64,000 bases of DNA from Styela clava. Lineage: Eukaryota > Chordata > Ascidiacea > Stolidobranchia > Styelidae. Position 1 is the first letter of the stretch. Every line of letters begins with the position of its first letter. The stretch covers positions 14,343,383-14,407,382 of the forward strand of contig NC_135252.1 of assembly GCF_964204865.1 (NCBI RefSeq). Direction: 5' to 3'. Positions 25,905 through 40,600 of the stretch are shown here, piece after piece. The notes below the pieces were generated by a model, which searched no databases, was not told the origin of the DNA, and worked only from the letters and a program-made list of their open reading frames with translations. The translations under genes and the position numbers were made by a program.

Positions 25905-26205
25905 GTCAAATTATTAGTCATTTATAAACGGTTTGGAAATCCTAATAAACGAGCGTGCGCTTGTGTGCTGATTTAAATCAACGCTTCCGTATTTGCGGAA
26001 AGTAGTTGTGTTCGTGATTTTAGGCATTAGACCAGCCTGGTAGCATTTGCAAAAAAAACTAAAATTTATTTGGATTTAACTTCTAAATACATTGTGACGT
26101 ACTTTATTAGTCATTTATAAACTGTTTGGAAATCCTAATAAACGAGCGTGCGCTTGTCTGATTTTAATCAACGCTTGCGTACTTGCGAAAAGTGGTTGCA
26201 TTATC
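25905..26205. repeat. Direct repeat of ~95 bp, 193-bp offset
   Basis: TTATTAGTCATTTATAAAC at 25911 and 26104 starts two diverged copies sharing AACGAGCGTGCGCTTGT and the following CAACGCTT. The repeat is non-coding and lies just upstream of the lectin gene. Confidence 0.8.
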
Positions 26206-26345
26206 AATTGCAAAAAATACCTACAATGTAATAGGTAATTATTCAGAACGTATAGAAGTATACAAGCGATAGTTTTAAGAGATATATCAGAGGTCTTTTC
26301 GAATTGCTTAGTATATTTGGTTTGGTATGATTGAATTTTTAAAAG

Positions 26346-28567
26346 ATGAAGAAGATGAAAGTATACGGCGTAATTATTTTTAGGATATGTGTGACATTTG
26401 CTGCTAAAGGTAAGTTGTTGATAAGTGTTTAAGCGTTATCTCTAGTGCTGGATCAATCTACAGAAATGGGAAGTAATATATAAAAATCGATGAAAAATTT
26501 TCTAATTTTTTTAATTTCAGCTTAATTGGTATTCTGTTAATTAACAACTCCAACAATATTCGAAATCGTGGGGTATGAAGACAAGTTACTTATTTTTTTT
26601 ACTACAGGTGACAAATGCTTTTCACCTGCTATTTGTCTAAAAAATGAACAAGTAACACCGAGCTGGATTCAAGTTCGTCCTATTGAACAATGCCACTGGT
26701 CTGTGTCCAAAGGTAAGAGCATGTAAAGAAACTTGCTAATAAATCAAAGCCTGTATATGTTATATAAGTACGTCGAGATATGGCTCTTTTTACCAACGTC
26801 GTACTTAGGATTACAGGTTATCAGGTAACAAGTTGTAAACGCGTTTCATTCTTTTTTATTCCAAACGCAATAGACTTATTAAATTATTATGAATTAATGA
26901 ACACGAAAAGAACCCTGGAATTTTTTTTTTTAATTTTACCTTCTGGTCTATATATCTTAGCATTGTTCTCTTGTTACTCCAGGAAATATTTCTCTTCAAA
27001 ATGAAAACAGTAGAATGAACAAAACTATTGAAGAATTACAATTAAGTAAGCAATAGATATTTTTTAAAAAAAAGAGATAAAATTCTGAGAATATTGAAAA
27101 TGATTATTTTGTAAGAACTGATTTGTTAAAGTAATCCAGATATTTGAATTTGTCACAAAGTTTTTTGTTTTCTATATTTAATATAAACATATATAAATAA
27201 TAAGCATTTATGTAAATAAACAAAAAAAAAACGTTCTATGAATATTATTTACGTAGAAACTATTCATTTTCAGCAATTCAGCTACATGAAACAAAAATGG
27301 AGAAAATGAAAGTGGAATTTGGAGAGATACTTGAGAAATTTAATGCATCCATGCTCTTGCTACAGAAATATCATTCAGGTTGGTAGAGAAAAATTGGAAA
27401 AGCACCTTATCATCATTTTCAATTATATAAATAATAAAATACTATTAAAATAATAATATTCACGTATAGTAGGGGTCTTAAACCACGGGAACCTTTTAGG
27501 TACGAAGCAGTAAACAAATAAGTACGAAATTATTGTTAACTTATATACATTTATATATATATATAAATTCATTTATTATTACCCAGAAACAACAATTAAC
27601 AAATTGTTGATTTATTGATTATCTTTTGAAAAGCTATTGTAGGTACGGTGTTGGGTAAAATTTCAATACAGCTCAAGCAGTGCGTCTTTAAAAAGTGTCC
27701 ACGTTGTCATTTTTCTGCGTTGTTAATATATTTTCAATATTGCATCTTACCCTTAAGAAATTCTTGTTTTTGTTTGCCTTTCCTAACCTTCTCTATTTCC
27801 AAATAATGTTATATAGACAAATCCGGAATGTTAGTCTGTGATATCGATATTCTTCTTACTCTTCAGACATGTTGTAGTGTAGTGTTTGATATAAACCAGA
27901 ACAGGTTGCAATATCAACGTTTGAAATTATATTACCTGAAATTCGGGTCTTATTTACTTTGATATTAGATCACGCGTAATCTTAATTTCCTCCATCGTAA
28001 ATCAATATCTTGCCAATAACGGTTAAACGAATTTTCAAAAAAACAATTCATTTTTTCAGATTGTGACGTTTACTACAGCGGAATGTGCTTCAAAATTCCT
28101 TTAAATAAACTGCCCACGAAAAAAAACTTCAACTTAACTCACGCTGTGGAATTTTGCAAAAAAATTGGATGGAAGCTCGCAAGCGTATATTCCGTTGATC
28201 ATTACAATTTGATTGCATCGTATGTTCGTACCAAGATATCGTCATCAATGTCTTGGACGATGATTTGGCTTGGAATGACTTGGGATTCCAATGTGCGTAA
28301 AATTAAGTAGCACGTTTCTTAACTTTTTGTTTCTACTGGTTAATATTATTATTAGTAAATATTGATTCAATTGCATTTTAGGCGGAAACTATGCATTTGT
28401 CAAACGGGGAATTGGCTCCAGAACTTCCATGGCGTGAAACTAATTCTTCCAAAAACATGGGATGGGATAAAATTGGGATGCTCGTCAAACTGGACGAAAA
28501 CGCTATACAAGGAATAGTGACCGTGCAATCGGATAACATGAGACACGGAGCATTGTGCGAGAAATGA
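26346..28567 (+). CDS. Secreted C-type-lectin-like protein (6 exons)
   Basis: Exons 26346-26409, 26608-26712, 26983-27045, 27274-27378, 28060-28292 (donor GTGCGT, phase 0) and 28382-28567 (stop TGA): 756 nt, 251 aa. Residues 1-21 are a signal peptide. Residues ~22-56 hold three cysteines in no recognised domain. Residues ~57-112 are rich in Glu, Lys, Leu and Asn and look like a coiled-coil neck. Residues ~113-251 are a C-type-lectin-like fold: CDVYYSGMCF start, AVEFCKK helix, WLGMTWD, and the final ALCEK. The usual second inner Cys pair, the WND motif and an EPN/QPD motif are missing, so classical Ca-dependent sugar binding is unlikely. The last junction was chosen as phase 0 because the other donor (GTAAAA) shifts frame into an early stop. 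Possible AATAAA at 29129-29134. Confidence 0.78.
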
Positions 28568-31500
28568 ATGAATTACAATGCTAGAATAGATGTTCAATTT
28601 TTTTTTGTGTATAAGAAACTTGATATAAAAATGTGACACTTACATTGTTATTGAATTGTTTATTAGCAAAAGTATATAGAATGGCAGGAATCAAAAATTT
28701 AAATAATTTTCGTTATTTTTGACTACAGGGAGCAGGATCATCCTTGTACAGTGATGAATTTTGAACACTATTTTTCGATAGAAGTTTTAGATTTCAATTT
28801 GATGGCGAGCGATAACGTGAACAAGTTTTTATTAACGACTAACTATTATGTATTATTTACTCTAAAAATGTCTAAATTTTACTTTTCTAGTGTACATTTA
28901 TTATATGATTCTAAGCTAAATTACTGGGAGTTAGAAATAGAGGGGTCAAAATTACATCAATTCTAAAACAGAGAAGTCCAGCACCTCGACGAGAAGATAT
29001 CTGTATTTTCCCCTTTCCTCTCAATACATTTGTGCTATTGCACAAATTGCATGACGGTCTTCAATCAACGATTTTAATCAATATTTGTATTCCAATATCT
29101 GTCTGTAAAATGAACAATCTGACAAGATAATAAAGATTTTTGAATTTATTTTATCTTCTATCTTTTTACGATTTACGTGTTATTATCATTTTTGGTGAAA
29201 TTACATTTTTCTCTGTAGACGCCATGATTTCATAATTATTTGTGGAAATAAATTTATTGTTCAAAAAGGCAACGTCAACAATTATGAGAATAAAATACAA
29301 ATCCGATAGAACAAATTTACAAACCTTATCAGGAAAATAAATAATTCATAGGGCCAGTTGCTTGTTTTATAAACTATTATGGCTATGGACAATTTTAGGT
29401 GTTTGTGAATGAGAACGATCGCTACACAAGGTAATTAAACCATTTTAAATATGAATGTCATGATCTGTTTCCACGAAATAGCAAGTAAGTTTTTTCAGGC
29501 AAAACAAGATACAATTGCAAATATGAAAAAACAGAATAATGGTCATTTTAAGTTATTACAATAAATTTTTAATATGATAGAGATGGGTACAAATATACTT
29601 GCTATTTTGTGTGAAGAGATTAAGCTATATACCTATTTATCTCTATACTACTAACTCGTTCGGGCATGCTTGAAGCAACTGGATCAGAAGTAGGAGGTAA
29701 GCAAAGTGAAAAGACTTACAGTTCAGTATAAACAAAACCTATTATCCTAGTAGTAGTCTCTACTTTTATGAAGTTTATTGACCAAATTACTAATATTTTC
29801 AACATCTGCATTTTAAGTAACATTCTCACAATTCTTGCTTGTAAATAAATGTCGAAAAACTAAGAATTGCAATTGCGTTACAATCTATTATGCACTTTTT
29901 GCGAACTTACCTCGAAGAAATTGTTGGAAAAGTCAAAGACAGATGACCTGGGCTTAGTAATTTGAGTAAAATCCGAGACTAGAATGATCTGTGTCCACGT
30001 CGAATGGTAGTTTTACGCATAATGAACCTGTAACAAACGTCTGAAAATCTGTGATTCAGACGAAGCTTCAACATGAAAATTATGGATTGCTGGCAACTAT
30101 TAAATTGTCAATGATTGTCACCAGGCATGAATAAAATTCTCTGATACGCTAAACATTTTGAAGCATGTTTGCAGAAATTCTTTTTTCATAAATACCTACT
30201 GGAATAAACTTTCACCTCATTTCCTGAAGTAAGTGCAAAAATCACAGTGGCATCACATTCGTGGCAAAAGAGAACTGCTTCACAATACGTACTTGTAACT
30301 GTTGTAATATCTACCCTATTTTTCTATTTTACTCACCCAGAACAACATGCCTGAGTCCTTGTTTATCTATGCGTTGCTTGGTGGTAGCGCATCACTTTGC
30401 AAGCAAAATGGAGGCTGCCATTTTTTTTTATTAGATTCGTGATGATATACTAACTGGTCGCTGTTACCATTGAGCACCATCTCATTTATTTTAAGGCAGA
30501 CTGTCTCAATGTCGATATGGGTGGGACCGCCACATGTTATTGCTCAAAGGTTACAAAACAATTGTGATTAGTTAAAAATTTAGAAAGTCTGTCAGTTACA
30601 CTGGAACTGTGTGAAGTCGACTATATATATAACATCTTGCTTTATATTGCTGAAAACTACAATCTTAAAATTTTGAAAATTTCAACGCATTTGGTAAGTA
30701 GTTAATGAGAAAAGCATTTGTTCGTAACAACAATAATGAGAATGAAAAAAAGAATTCTAACAACAACAACAACAACAGCATAATGACGACAAGAATCATG
30801 TGTGCATTTCGCGTCCAATAAAAGCAAACTAAATATTTGCAAGCAAATCAACTCAAAAGTGAAATTTGAATTTAGAAACTGTTTCGGAAATTCGTGTTAA
30901 AATAAATTATCTCATTATTTTATTAATACGAAATTCGAATGTAAAATCCATATAAAGTTTGTTTGCGTCAATTGCTTTTTTCACTGATCTAACAGGAGAC
31001 AAGGATAGCTTTAATTTCGTTTCGTGTTGTTCGATACAACTTTTATTTTTGGCAACTTTATTTTTTGATTTAGTGATAAGAATGCCAACAAGCAAGTTTT
31101 TCAAAGTATTTCAAGTTTGATAAATGTACAGTATATTAAGTAAAATCTATCCTACGGGCAAAATTAATCGTGATTATTATTACTCGGTAATCTACTATAT
31201 TAAACCGGGTCTTTTTATGAAAAATAGATTATATGGGCAATTTTTAATAGGCTCACGTTTTTGTTTACAGCAGTTTACATCGAAATTGTTCGTTAAGTTC
31301 TGCATGATGATTCACGGTGTAACATTTTGCAAATTTGAATGTGCAAGTATACGAAATAAAATGAGTTGATCATTGATACAGACACCCCTATATGTCCAAA
31401 TAATATGATTATTAATCAAGTTCACAGGCAAAATAGAGTAAAAGCATCACATTGGTTGCACTTCGGAAAATGAAAATAGAGGCAGGCAGTACATGCCGCG

Positions 31501-31600
31501 GCGATAAACAACTTTTCGAGAAAAAATGATGATAAACTTTTTAATTAAATTCTTTGCGGATTGCAGCTCATACTTGCACTGCTTGCGGGCAAAAAACATT
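28568..31600. other. 3' region of lectin gene and intergenic stretch
   Basis: AATAAA at 29129-29134 may end the lectin transcript. Beyond it no exon, RNA gene or element with clear ends was recognised; a short (CAA)n run lies near 30760-30777. Confidence 0.4.
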
Positions 31601-34600
31601 ATGGCTGCCTTAGTAAAATGTTTGATTGTTGTTACGCTAGTTTTTGCGCTTTTTGATGTGACATCGGGATTTAGTAAGTTATTTGACTTTATTAGATATA
31701 GAACATTTTACATACAGTAATATATTAATAGTCATATTTCGAATTTTCCCTGTCGTTGTGACTCAACTAAAATCACGATGCAAAATAAATTTGTCAAAAT
31801 ATTATAGATTCTAGCATCAATATTTTGCATTAAAACAACTGATTAAGACTGATTAATGCTACTATTGTTGCAATTCTGTTTTTTTCACGTTGACCGTGAA
31901 TAATGCGTTCAGGCAATATCACATTTGGGGGTACACCATTTTGTACTTTCTGGTCAGTTTTTTGTGAATAAATTTGATGAAACATTTTCCTAATATTATT
32001 ATATTATTCTGTTTAGCTTTCGGATGTTTTTTTGTGCGATGCAAAAATGGAAAAGTTTGTAAATCTGGAAAATGTGTTGGTATGTATACAAAACAGATGC
32101 ATGATACTTTTTAATTTATTTTCATAAAGATTTTCAGTTGGCTGGTACTTCACAAATGTTTTGTAGATTTCATTTTATTTTGTGCTTGACGCCATTGTGT
32201 GTAGAAGAATGATTTTATCATATCCGATTCAAAACCTGACAAGGTTTTGCATACGTGATCTGGGTTGAAGATGAGGTAGAAAATTTAACGTTATTCCCAA
32301 TAAGCTAACAATACTGTATGAAATATATCAAAATCTCTGTAGGATATGAACTCGTAAGTTTGAATTCAGACAAAGATCCGTGTTCGGCAAAACATTGTGG
32401 AACGGGCAAAATTTGCAGAAACGGGGAATGTGTGTGTAATAGAGGACAAGAAAAAAACGGAAAATGCGTTGGTAAGTATCATTCATTAACAGAACAGTTT
32501 GACTATGACTGATTTCAAACTTATTGAAAAACCAACTAATCGTTGTTCTATATTTTACGTTTTGATTTCCTTCTCATTGTGCCCATTGATTAACAGAATC
32601 GTTTTATGGTTTTCAACAACCTTGAACATAATATTCTTACGCAAAAAGAAATTTCCGGATTATACTTGGTAATGGTTAAAATGCTGTATTTATATTAAAT
32701 ATTATTTCAAGAAAAAGTTAAATCTGATTAACTTTTTTATTTTTTGTTGTTACCCTGTTTAATACAAAAAATTCTATTTTTAATTCTAATTTTTCTAATT
32801 CAATTTTCACGTTTCGATACAGAGGATGATGACAAATGCCCAGCAAAGCCGTGCAGTAGAGATAAGATTTGCAAACGTGGAAAGTGTGTATGTGAATCTG
32901 GGATTCAATTTGGAAGCAAATGCTACGGCGGTATTGATTTAATATCAATATAATAATAATAGCCAGTGCCACTCTCTTTTCTCTGGTCACATATATATGG
33001 ACTTAACTAATCAAAGCGTCGACTTGCATTTACTGACAAGTGCAGAATAATGCCTTTGTATGGTTATGTTAAATTTTCTTCATTCAATTGTTGACAGTTT
33101 CTTTGCTCAGACACAGTTTTGCTTTACTTCAAAGTGATTACGCGGCATCTTCCCTTAAGCACATTTAAAAAAAAACATATCCGAGACTTATTCTGGGTTT
33201 TAAATGAGAGTAAACCTTATGAATGAAACACATTATTATACATCTTGATATGTTGAGCCTTTATATGTTGCGTCAAACAAAATTTAAAGACGACGCAACT
33301 ATAACAAACAATACTTGTTGATAGTTTAAATATAATTGTGATCATATACCGCCCTCTTATTTAATATCGTAATTAATAAACTTTAAATTTTATATAATCA
33401 TTTCAAGTGCAATCTAGCATTAGCAATAAAAGCAAAGAAACCAATATATAAGACCTGAAGATACAAAAATTAATCAAGAAATTTTCCTAAAAATATTTAT
33501 TTTGTACATTAACTGTACGCACCTTGCTATTCTAAACATATACAAACTGACATTATCTTGGTTTATATTTCGATTTTCGGTGGTGCCAGGCTGTACTGTA
33601 CGGCTGTGGTGTAAAGTACAAATAAATTTATATATTAACAATTACCACGCCTGCATTCACTTCAAAAATTCATATTTGTAATATAAAACAAAAAGATATT
33701 TTTGAAAATGCGTTTTCTGTGTCAAGAAATAATTGCAGAGGATGAAATTATTGATTACATACTTTATTGATATATATACCTACATTATCTTATTGATTAC
33801 AAAAAGAAAAACAAAATGAATTTGACCCTTGAGTTGTTCATATCCCACTACCAATAGTATATATTTAGGCATAAACTTTAGTGCAAACAAGTATAGTTGT
33901 GATTACGGAAGGGTTTGTAAAAAGGGAAATTGCAGTTGTAGATCTGATATACTATGTTCAGCTGTGAATACTTGATAATACAGCTAGTTATAAATTTCAT
34001 TTTTATCAAGATATTAGATAAAATATGTAGTTTCATTGCCAATTAGCTATTTCCTGAGGCGTAAATCACCAACATAATTATGATAAATAATCTTCGGACC
34101 AAAGCAAAATATTATTAACAATTGACTATAACCTGGTTTGAACTGTGGTGTTCTAAACATACATTATAACTACTTGTTGTTTTTATAAAAAAAACATTCA
34201 TAAGCCCACACAGTCAGTTTGTATACAAAATATTCAAAACATCTGACGAATTTGGTAGACTTGAATTTTAAAATTATTTTAAAATGCGACCATATAATTA
34301 ATCGCAAGCACAGCAAATAAACAATCCAAGTTTTAGGTCCTAATTAATAGATACGAATAAGCAAATTTTTAAAAAAAGTTTAATATATGCATTATCAGTA
34401 TACACTCTGACAACATGAACGTATACAATCTGTCCTTATCTTTGTATAATTTTCGATTTCGGTCGTAAAAATAAATATTCATTTGTAATGTTCCCCACAC
34501 CTTACATCCGCTTGAGAAAATTTATGTTTATGATATATATCAACAAGGTTCTGCTCAGCCTTGTTGTTGTTGTAAATATTTTTGCTGCTGAATATTGGCA

Positions 34601-37600
34601 TATTTTAAAATCTTATATGTATTATTTTTTTTTTTTTTTTATATTTTCATCATGCGTTTTTCTCATGTTAAGAAATAATTAATATTACATTCATATGTTT
34701 TAAAACAATAAACTCATGGCTTACAAAAATACCAAACTAACAGAGCAACAACAGATAAGACTCAACCCTAGTCATAGAACACTATTAATCTTTTTTTAGG
34801 TGTAGACAAATGCAAAGGAGTTGATTGTGATCATGGAAGGGTTTGTAAAAATGGAAAATGCATTTGTAAGTACGGATATCATGAATTTGGCAGCAAGTGT
34901 GTAGGTAAGTTGGAAATTGTCATGAAAAAATATTTTTTAAGTGTATGCCCAAGATCCAGTACCATTTAAAAAATATATATATATTCAAATTCAATCTCAA
35001 ACTACTATAAGATTCATAGTATATATAAGTACTGCAAGGTGCAATATAAATTTTTCCTCCGGTTAATAAATTGGTATCGCAAAAAAAGAAAAAAGTTAAA
35101 CAAGATAAATCGACGTAAAATATAAGTTATTAATCATATAAATAATATTTTTAACCTCACGGATAAATAATCTTCAGAATATATCTATGTATTGTGTCTT
35201 ACATGAAAAGTACAAATTTTTATCACAATCTGTTTTTCATATGATCTTAGTATGTAAAGATCCGAAAAAGTTTGACGATTGTGCAACAAAATGTCCACCA
35301 ACTTGTGGCGATTTTCACCCCTACTGCATCAAATCTTGTGATTCAAGCAAATACTGCGTTTGTCCTCGTGGATACGTTGAACACGGTAATTCCTGTGTCA
35401 AGCCGGATCAATGTCCAGGATGTAAGTTTTTCCTTCGCGATATTACTGATCAAAAAATTCAAGTGTTGTTGCCACTTTCTTTCAAATGTGATTCAATATC
35501 TTGTTTTTAAGCAACCATTGAATTTTATTCACCTTATTTAAATTTTTTATTATGGTCAATCATACACATCAAGAAATCATACAACCCAATCGCTAACACG
35601 GCATAGTGACGATATTTGATATAAACGAAACTTGGACCTCCTGAAGTATGCGCACCAAGATGGCGCACAACCTGAACTCAGGTTGTGTACCAGATTAAGG
35701 TTCAGGTTGGTGCGCATACTTCAGGAGTACCCGAAACTTAACCATATCATCAGTTTTAATATAAATGATAAAATATAAGAGATAAGTGAAGAACAGTGAG
35801 AGATTAGTCACATAACAATTGTACGAGGGAAAATTATGGAATACCATAGAGCACACAAAAAGCACGATGCGATCTATGTGAAATAAATAAAAAATTGTAT
35901 TATTTGTTCATAACTATGAAAAAAATTGACAACAGGTAAACAAAAATTGAAACATATAAATATTAAAAATGTCAAAGGTATGCAAAATATGAAATACGTC
36001 AGCAATAAACTTGATATACAACTTGAATTTATTAAACTTCCAATTCGACAAACAATACATGCTTTGTAATTTAGATTGTCACGGAAAGATTTGCCCCCCG
36101 GGTTATAAATGCTATGGTTCCAAATGTGTCAAATCAGGTACGTACTTGAACGATTGCATACGAGTAAGATACATTTTTAATCAGAAATTGCGTATAGCCT
36201 AGATCCTAAAAGTTACAGAAGTTTATTTATGTTGCAGTGAATTGAGCGGGTTGCACCATGTTGGAAATGTTTTAAACCATTAACCTAGAACATTGATACA
36301 ATTGAATAACTTTATGGTAGAAAAAATCAACTAACAGATAGTGCTAATAAAGTATTTAAGTCATGACGTAAACCATTGGTATTTGGTTTCGAAAGAAATT
36401 CAGCTATAAGATGTTATGGATTCATGCTAAAACCTTAAAATAAATGTGAAAAGCTATCATACAGTCGCCACCTTATTACTACATTTTTAATTTAACTTAA
36501 TCAATTCATTTACTTTAACAATTTTTTGAAATGGTATATTTCCTTATTAACAGATCCATGTTACATGGTAAAATGCGAAAAGGGGAAAGTATGCAAATAT
36601 GGAAAATGTGTTTGTGCACATGGTTACGAGGACTTTCGGGGAAAGTGTGTTAGTGAGTATGATCGTTAATGTGCAATGTGAATTTTATAACCATACTAGT
36701 ACTTTTCTGAAAAGTCCCCAGTACATAGCCACAAGTAAGCACCTATACATTATGGTATTCTTATTCTAGAGTCAAATCATTTCACAATAAGGAAGTCTTT
36801 TGTCCAACATCTTCTGTTTATTGGCAATGCATTGTTTTAAACGTTCAGATGAAAATTGCAATAATATTGTACGATTAAACACAATAAATAATGTGGAAAA
36901 TACCCATCGATTTCATATTCAGAATGTCATCTACCGAAGGTATTCAACGACTGCGCAACAAACTGCCCAGCATCTTGCGAAAATTTGCATCCGTCGTGTA
37001 CAAAAGATTGTTCCCGTGACAGATATTGCGTATGCCCGAAGGGAAAGGTTTTGAAAACAAAAAGTGACAACAGCTATTGCGTATATCCGAAGGAATGTCC
37101 ACGTTGTTAGTAAAAAAATCTTTTTGTTTAATATTGAGCATGTTTTGTACGAACATTGTAAGAATTTTAATCCTAACATAGACATCAATTATTTTATATT
37201 AATTGACAAATTGCATTAGGAAATAGTATTAGATGTCGTCTGGATGGAAGTATAATCGAATGTATTGTGGGTAGTTATTCTCGTTTGCTCATATGTTTTC
37301 AACTTTTATACATTAGGTATCTGTAAATGTATAATCCCAAACTTTCATAATTTTCAGACTGCTATGGAATAATTTGTCCACACGGTTACAAATGCTACAA
37401 TCGAAAATGCGTTCTATTTTGGTTTCTTTATAGCTTTTATTTTTTGTCACTTTCTTCTAGTTTGTTAAGCTGAACAGATATCCTCACCAAGTAATAGGTA
37501 TTCAGTCAATATTCAGTAATGAGTCACGATTTTGAAACATAGAAATTGTTCCAATTTCCAGAACGTTACACGTTCCAGTCGTAGTCATTAACGGTTTTGA

Positions 37601-40600
37601 ACTTAAACTTTAATAACAGATGCTTGCTACAACATAGAATGTCCAAAGCACAGTTATTGTAAAGATGGAAAATGTATTTGTGATGAAAATTACGTCTGGA
37701 AAGGTGATAAGTGTGTTGGTAAGTAATCTGTAAATATAACGAGCAATATCATTTAAAACAAAATATTAGCATTCATGATGTTGTGAGCAATAGCATATTA
37801 ATTTCCGCGGAATGCTATTCTACTTACAATTATGTTTTATTTGTTATTCAAAAATGACACAAGTTGTGATTGAAAATATTTTTCACAGATCCATGCCAAT
37901 GGATAAAATGCGGATTTGGGAAAGAATGCAAATGGGGGAAATGTGTTTGCAAAAAAGGTTTCAACGAATTTCATGGAAAATGCGTTCGTAAGTGGCAGAT
38001 TAAAACTACTACTATTAATATTATGTAAACGTAATAACAGTGTTCAACATTAGTCAGGTATTTTTAATATTTATTTTTAGTAAAATCTGTCAGAATTATT
38101 ATATGTATTGTAATACGCGTTGTTGGTATAATATAAGGAATATAAAAAATTGACGAATCTCCCGGTTCCTATTTCGTATCTGTGAAAGCACTTATTATAC
38201 TTTGAAAAGATTACCTGAAAGTGAAACTAACAGCTTACTGTTTATGATATAAATATCATAGCTACAAGCAGCTGAAAACCGTATCCTACATACAATTATA
38301 ACAACGTGCTATTATCATTATGTTGTTAGTGGTATTATTTCTAGGCAAAATTAGCAACTCAAGCACGATTAAAACTGGTTGTCATTAAAAACATAATAGG
38401 ACAAGATACAAAACACGTTAACTGCGAACTAACTGATAAACAGCCACTTGGAATTATTTCTCATAAAAACAATTCACGGAGATCGCCGATAAACGTTACA
38501 TTATTGGTTGAACTTGATCACAAAGAACTTAATTGCTGCTTCCATTGTGCCACTTTTTTAACTTGCCGTCACAAATGGACTAGAATTTATTATAACAAAA
38601 TTTAGGATCATCCGAAATGTTTTTCAGAGTGTCTTCCACCAAAAGTATTCAAATCATGCGCAACGAGATGCCCGGCATCTTGTGAAAATCTATACCCGTT
38701 CTGCACCAAAGACTGTTCTCGTGATAGATATTGCGTTTGTCCCGATGGAACAGTTTTGAAAACTAAAGACGATAGTAGCAGTTGTATCAGCCCGGAAGAA
38801 TGCCCTCGTTGTGAGTACATTGTATACCATATTATAAATATATTATTTTAGTGATTCGTATATATCATTGAATCATATGTTCATACTTCTTCCAATTAAA
38901 TGCCTCGTAGTTACAACACTGTTGATTTTTTCTAGGCGGTAATTTTCGTATTGCAATAACGTATAGGGTTGTCTGTAATAATGTGATCGTTTATTACTCA
39001 ATAAAATTATTTTCTCATTTTTCAGTTCTATAGAATTCCAAATTGTTGCTAATGTTTAACCTTTGAAATATAATGTATTTACAGATTGCTATGGAAAGAT
39101 ATGTCCACATGATCACAAATGCTACGATAAGAAATGTGTTAAATCAGGTACATAAATTATACGAATCCACGACGAGAAAAAAAGGGTGATGTAACAATTT
39201 ACAACACCACGATGCGCACATCGCAATGCGTGCAACCGTGAATCTTCATCTGTTTTTTTTTACACTTTTTAGATCCATGTAAAAAGGTAGTATGTCCGGA
39301 TCACAGCAAATGTGAAAACGGAGAATGTGTATGTGATGAAGGATATCAATGGAAAGATCATAAATGCGTGGGTTAGTGTTTGTTTAATTGATGAAAATTA
39401 ATTTCTGTGATGAAATGCAGTATATACCGTCGTTGTTTGAGTGTCGCCTCAGATTATAAATCCCTACAGTGATGTCAATTCTGGTAAACACCAATGCTGT
39501 CATAATTTAAGCAGTGATTTCTGATCAATGAACAAAAATATTTATCATGTACAGAATATCTTTCGGACGTTTGGTATTCGTTCAAAGTAAACTCATAAAT
39601 TTGGAGATATTTAGTGACGCTAAATGTTCAACATAATTTCTGCTATAATTTTAAGCTCACGTTAATTCATTTTTTTACAAGCCATCTGCTTTCATCCGAA
39701 GATTTATGAAGACTGTCCAACAGCGTGTCCACCAACGTGTGATGATTTGAATCCTAGTTTCTGTACGGATAATTGTAGGCCTGGAGTAAATTGCATTTGT
39801 AAACATGGTTATGTAGAAAAAAGCAAAACAAACAACCGATGTGTTAGAAAAGAAAGCTGCCCAGGATGTAAGTTCTACGTCATTGATTACAAATGATGAA
39901 ACAACCATTTGGAAAAAACAAACAAAGCCTAGTTTTTTATGACAGAGCACTATTGAGTTGTATTTGACAGGATAACAAAAATAGTTAAATTGTTTTAATT
40001 CTTTTTCACACTTATGAAAAGTAGAGAAATTGACTTCTTTTATAGAAAATAATTAGATATTGCCCACATTGCATATTACATTTTTTTTTTATTTAAAAAC
40101 GTATTTATGATATAATTTGTGAATCTAATTCTACATAAATTGAAATGTGTTGAAAAAATATGTGGGTATATAATGTGAAATCCAAACTACCGATACGTGT
40201 ATTAAAACCTTTTTAATAAAAAGTACTCCATTACAGTTACAGTCATTTACAGTTTTTGTGTTTTACTTGAAATAAGAAAATATTTTTGTATATTTGTACA
40301 ATATATATTAAACTCTAATATGATACAAAACAGATTGCGATGGAAAAATATGTGCTCATGAATACAAATGCTACAAAGATAAATGTGTACCAGAGGGTGA
40401 GTTTGCTGTCCAACATAAATTATGCTCTTTTCCATATTTTTTAATTATAGCATAGTAATCTTAATAATCAAATGAGTATTGATCCCCAGAAAAACTGATT
40501 TATTTTTACATTTTATGTGTTATGCTGAATACAATTTCATTTATTTGTAAATGTTCGTTATTGTCACTCACTAACAAAATTATTTTCTAGATCCATGTAA

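Noticed and set aside
34488..34682. Plus-strand frame with a signal-peptide-like stretch, possibly a second gene start inside the 28-exon gene
   Set aside because: No phase-1 donor follows that could join to the exon at 34800, so it would not fit the module frame; more likely chance AT-rich hydrophobic sequence in an intron.
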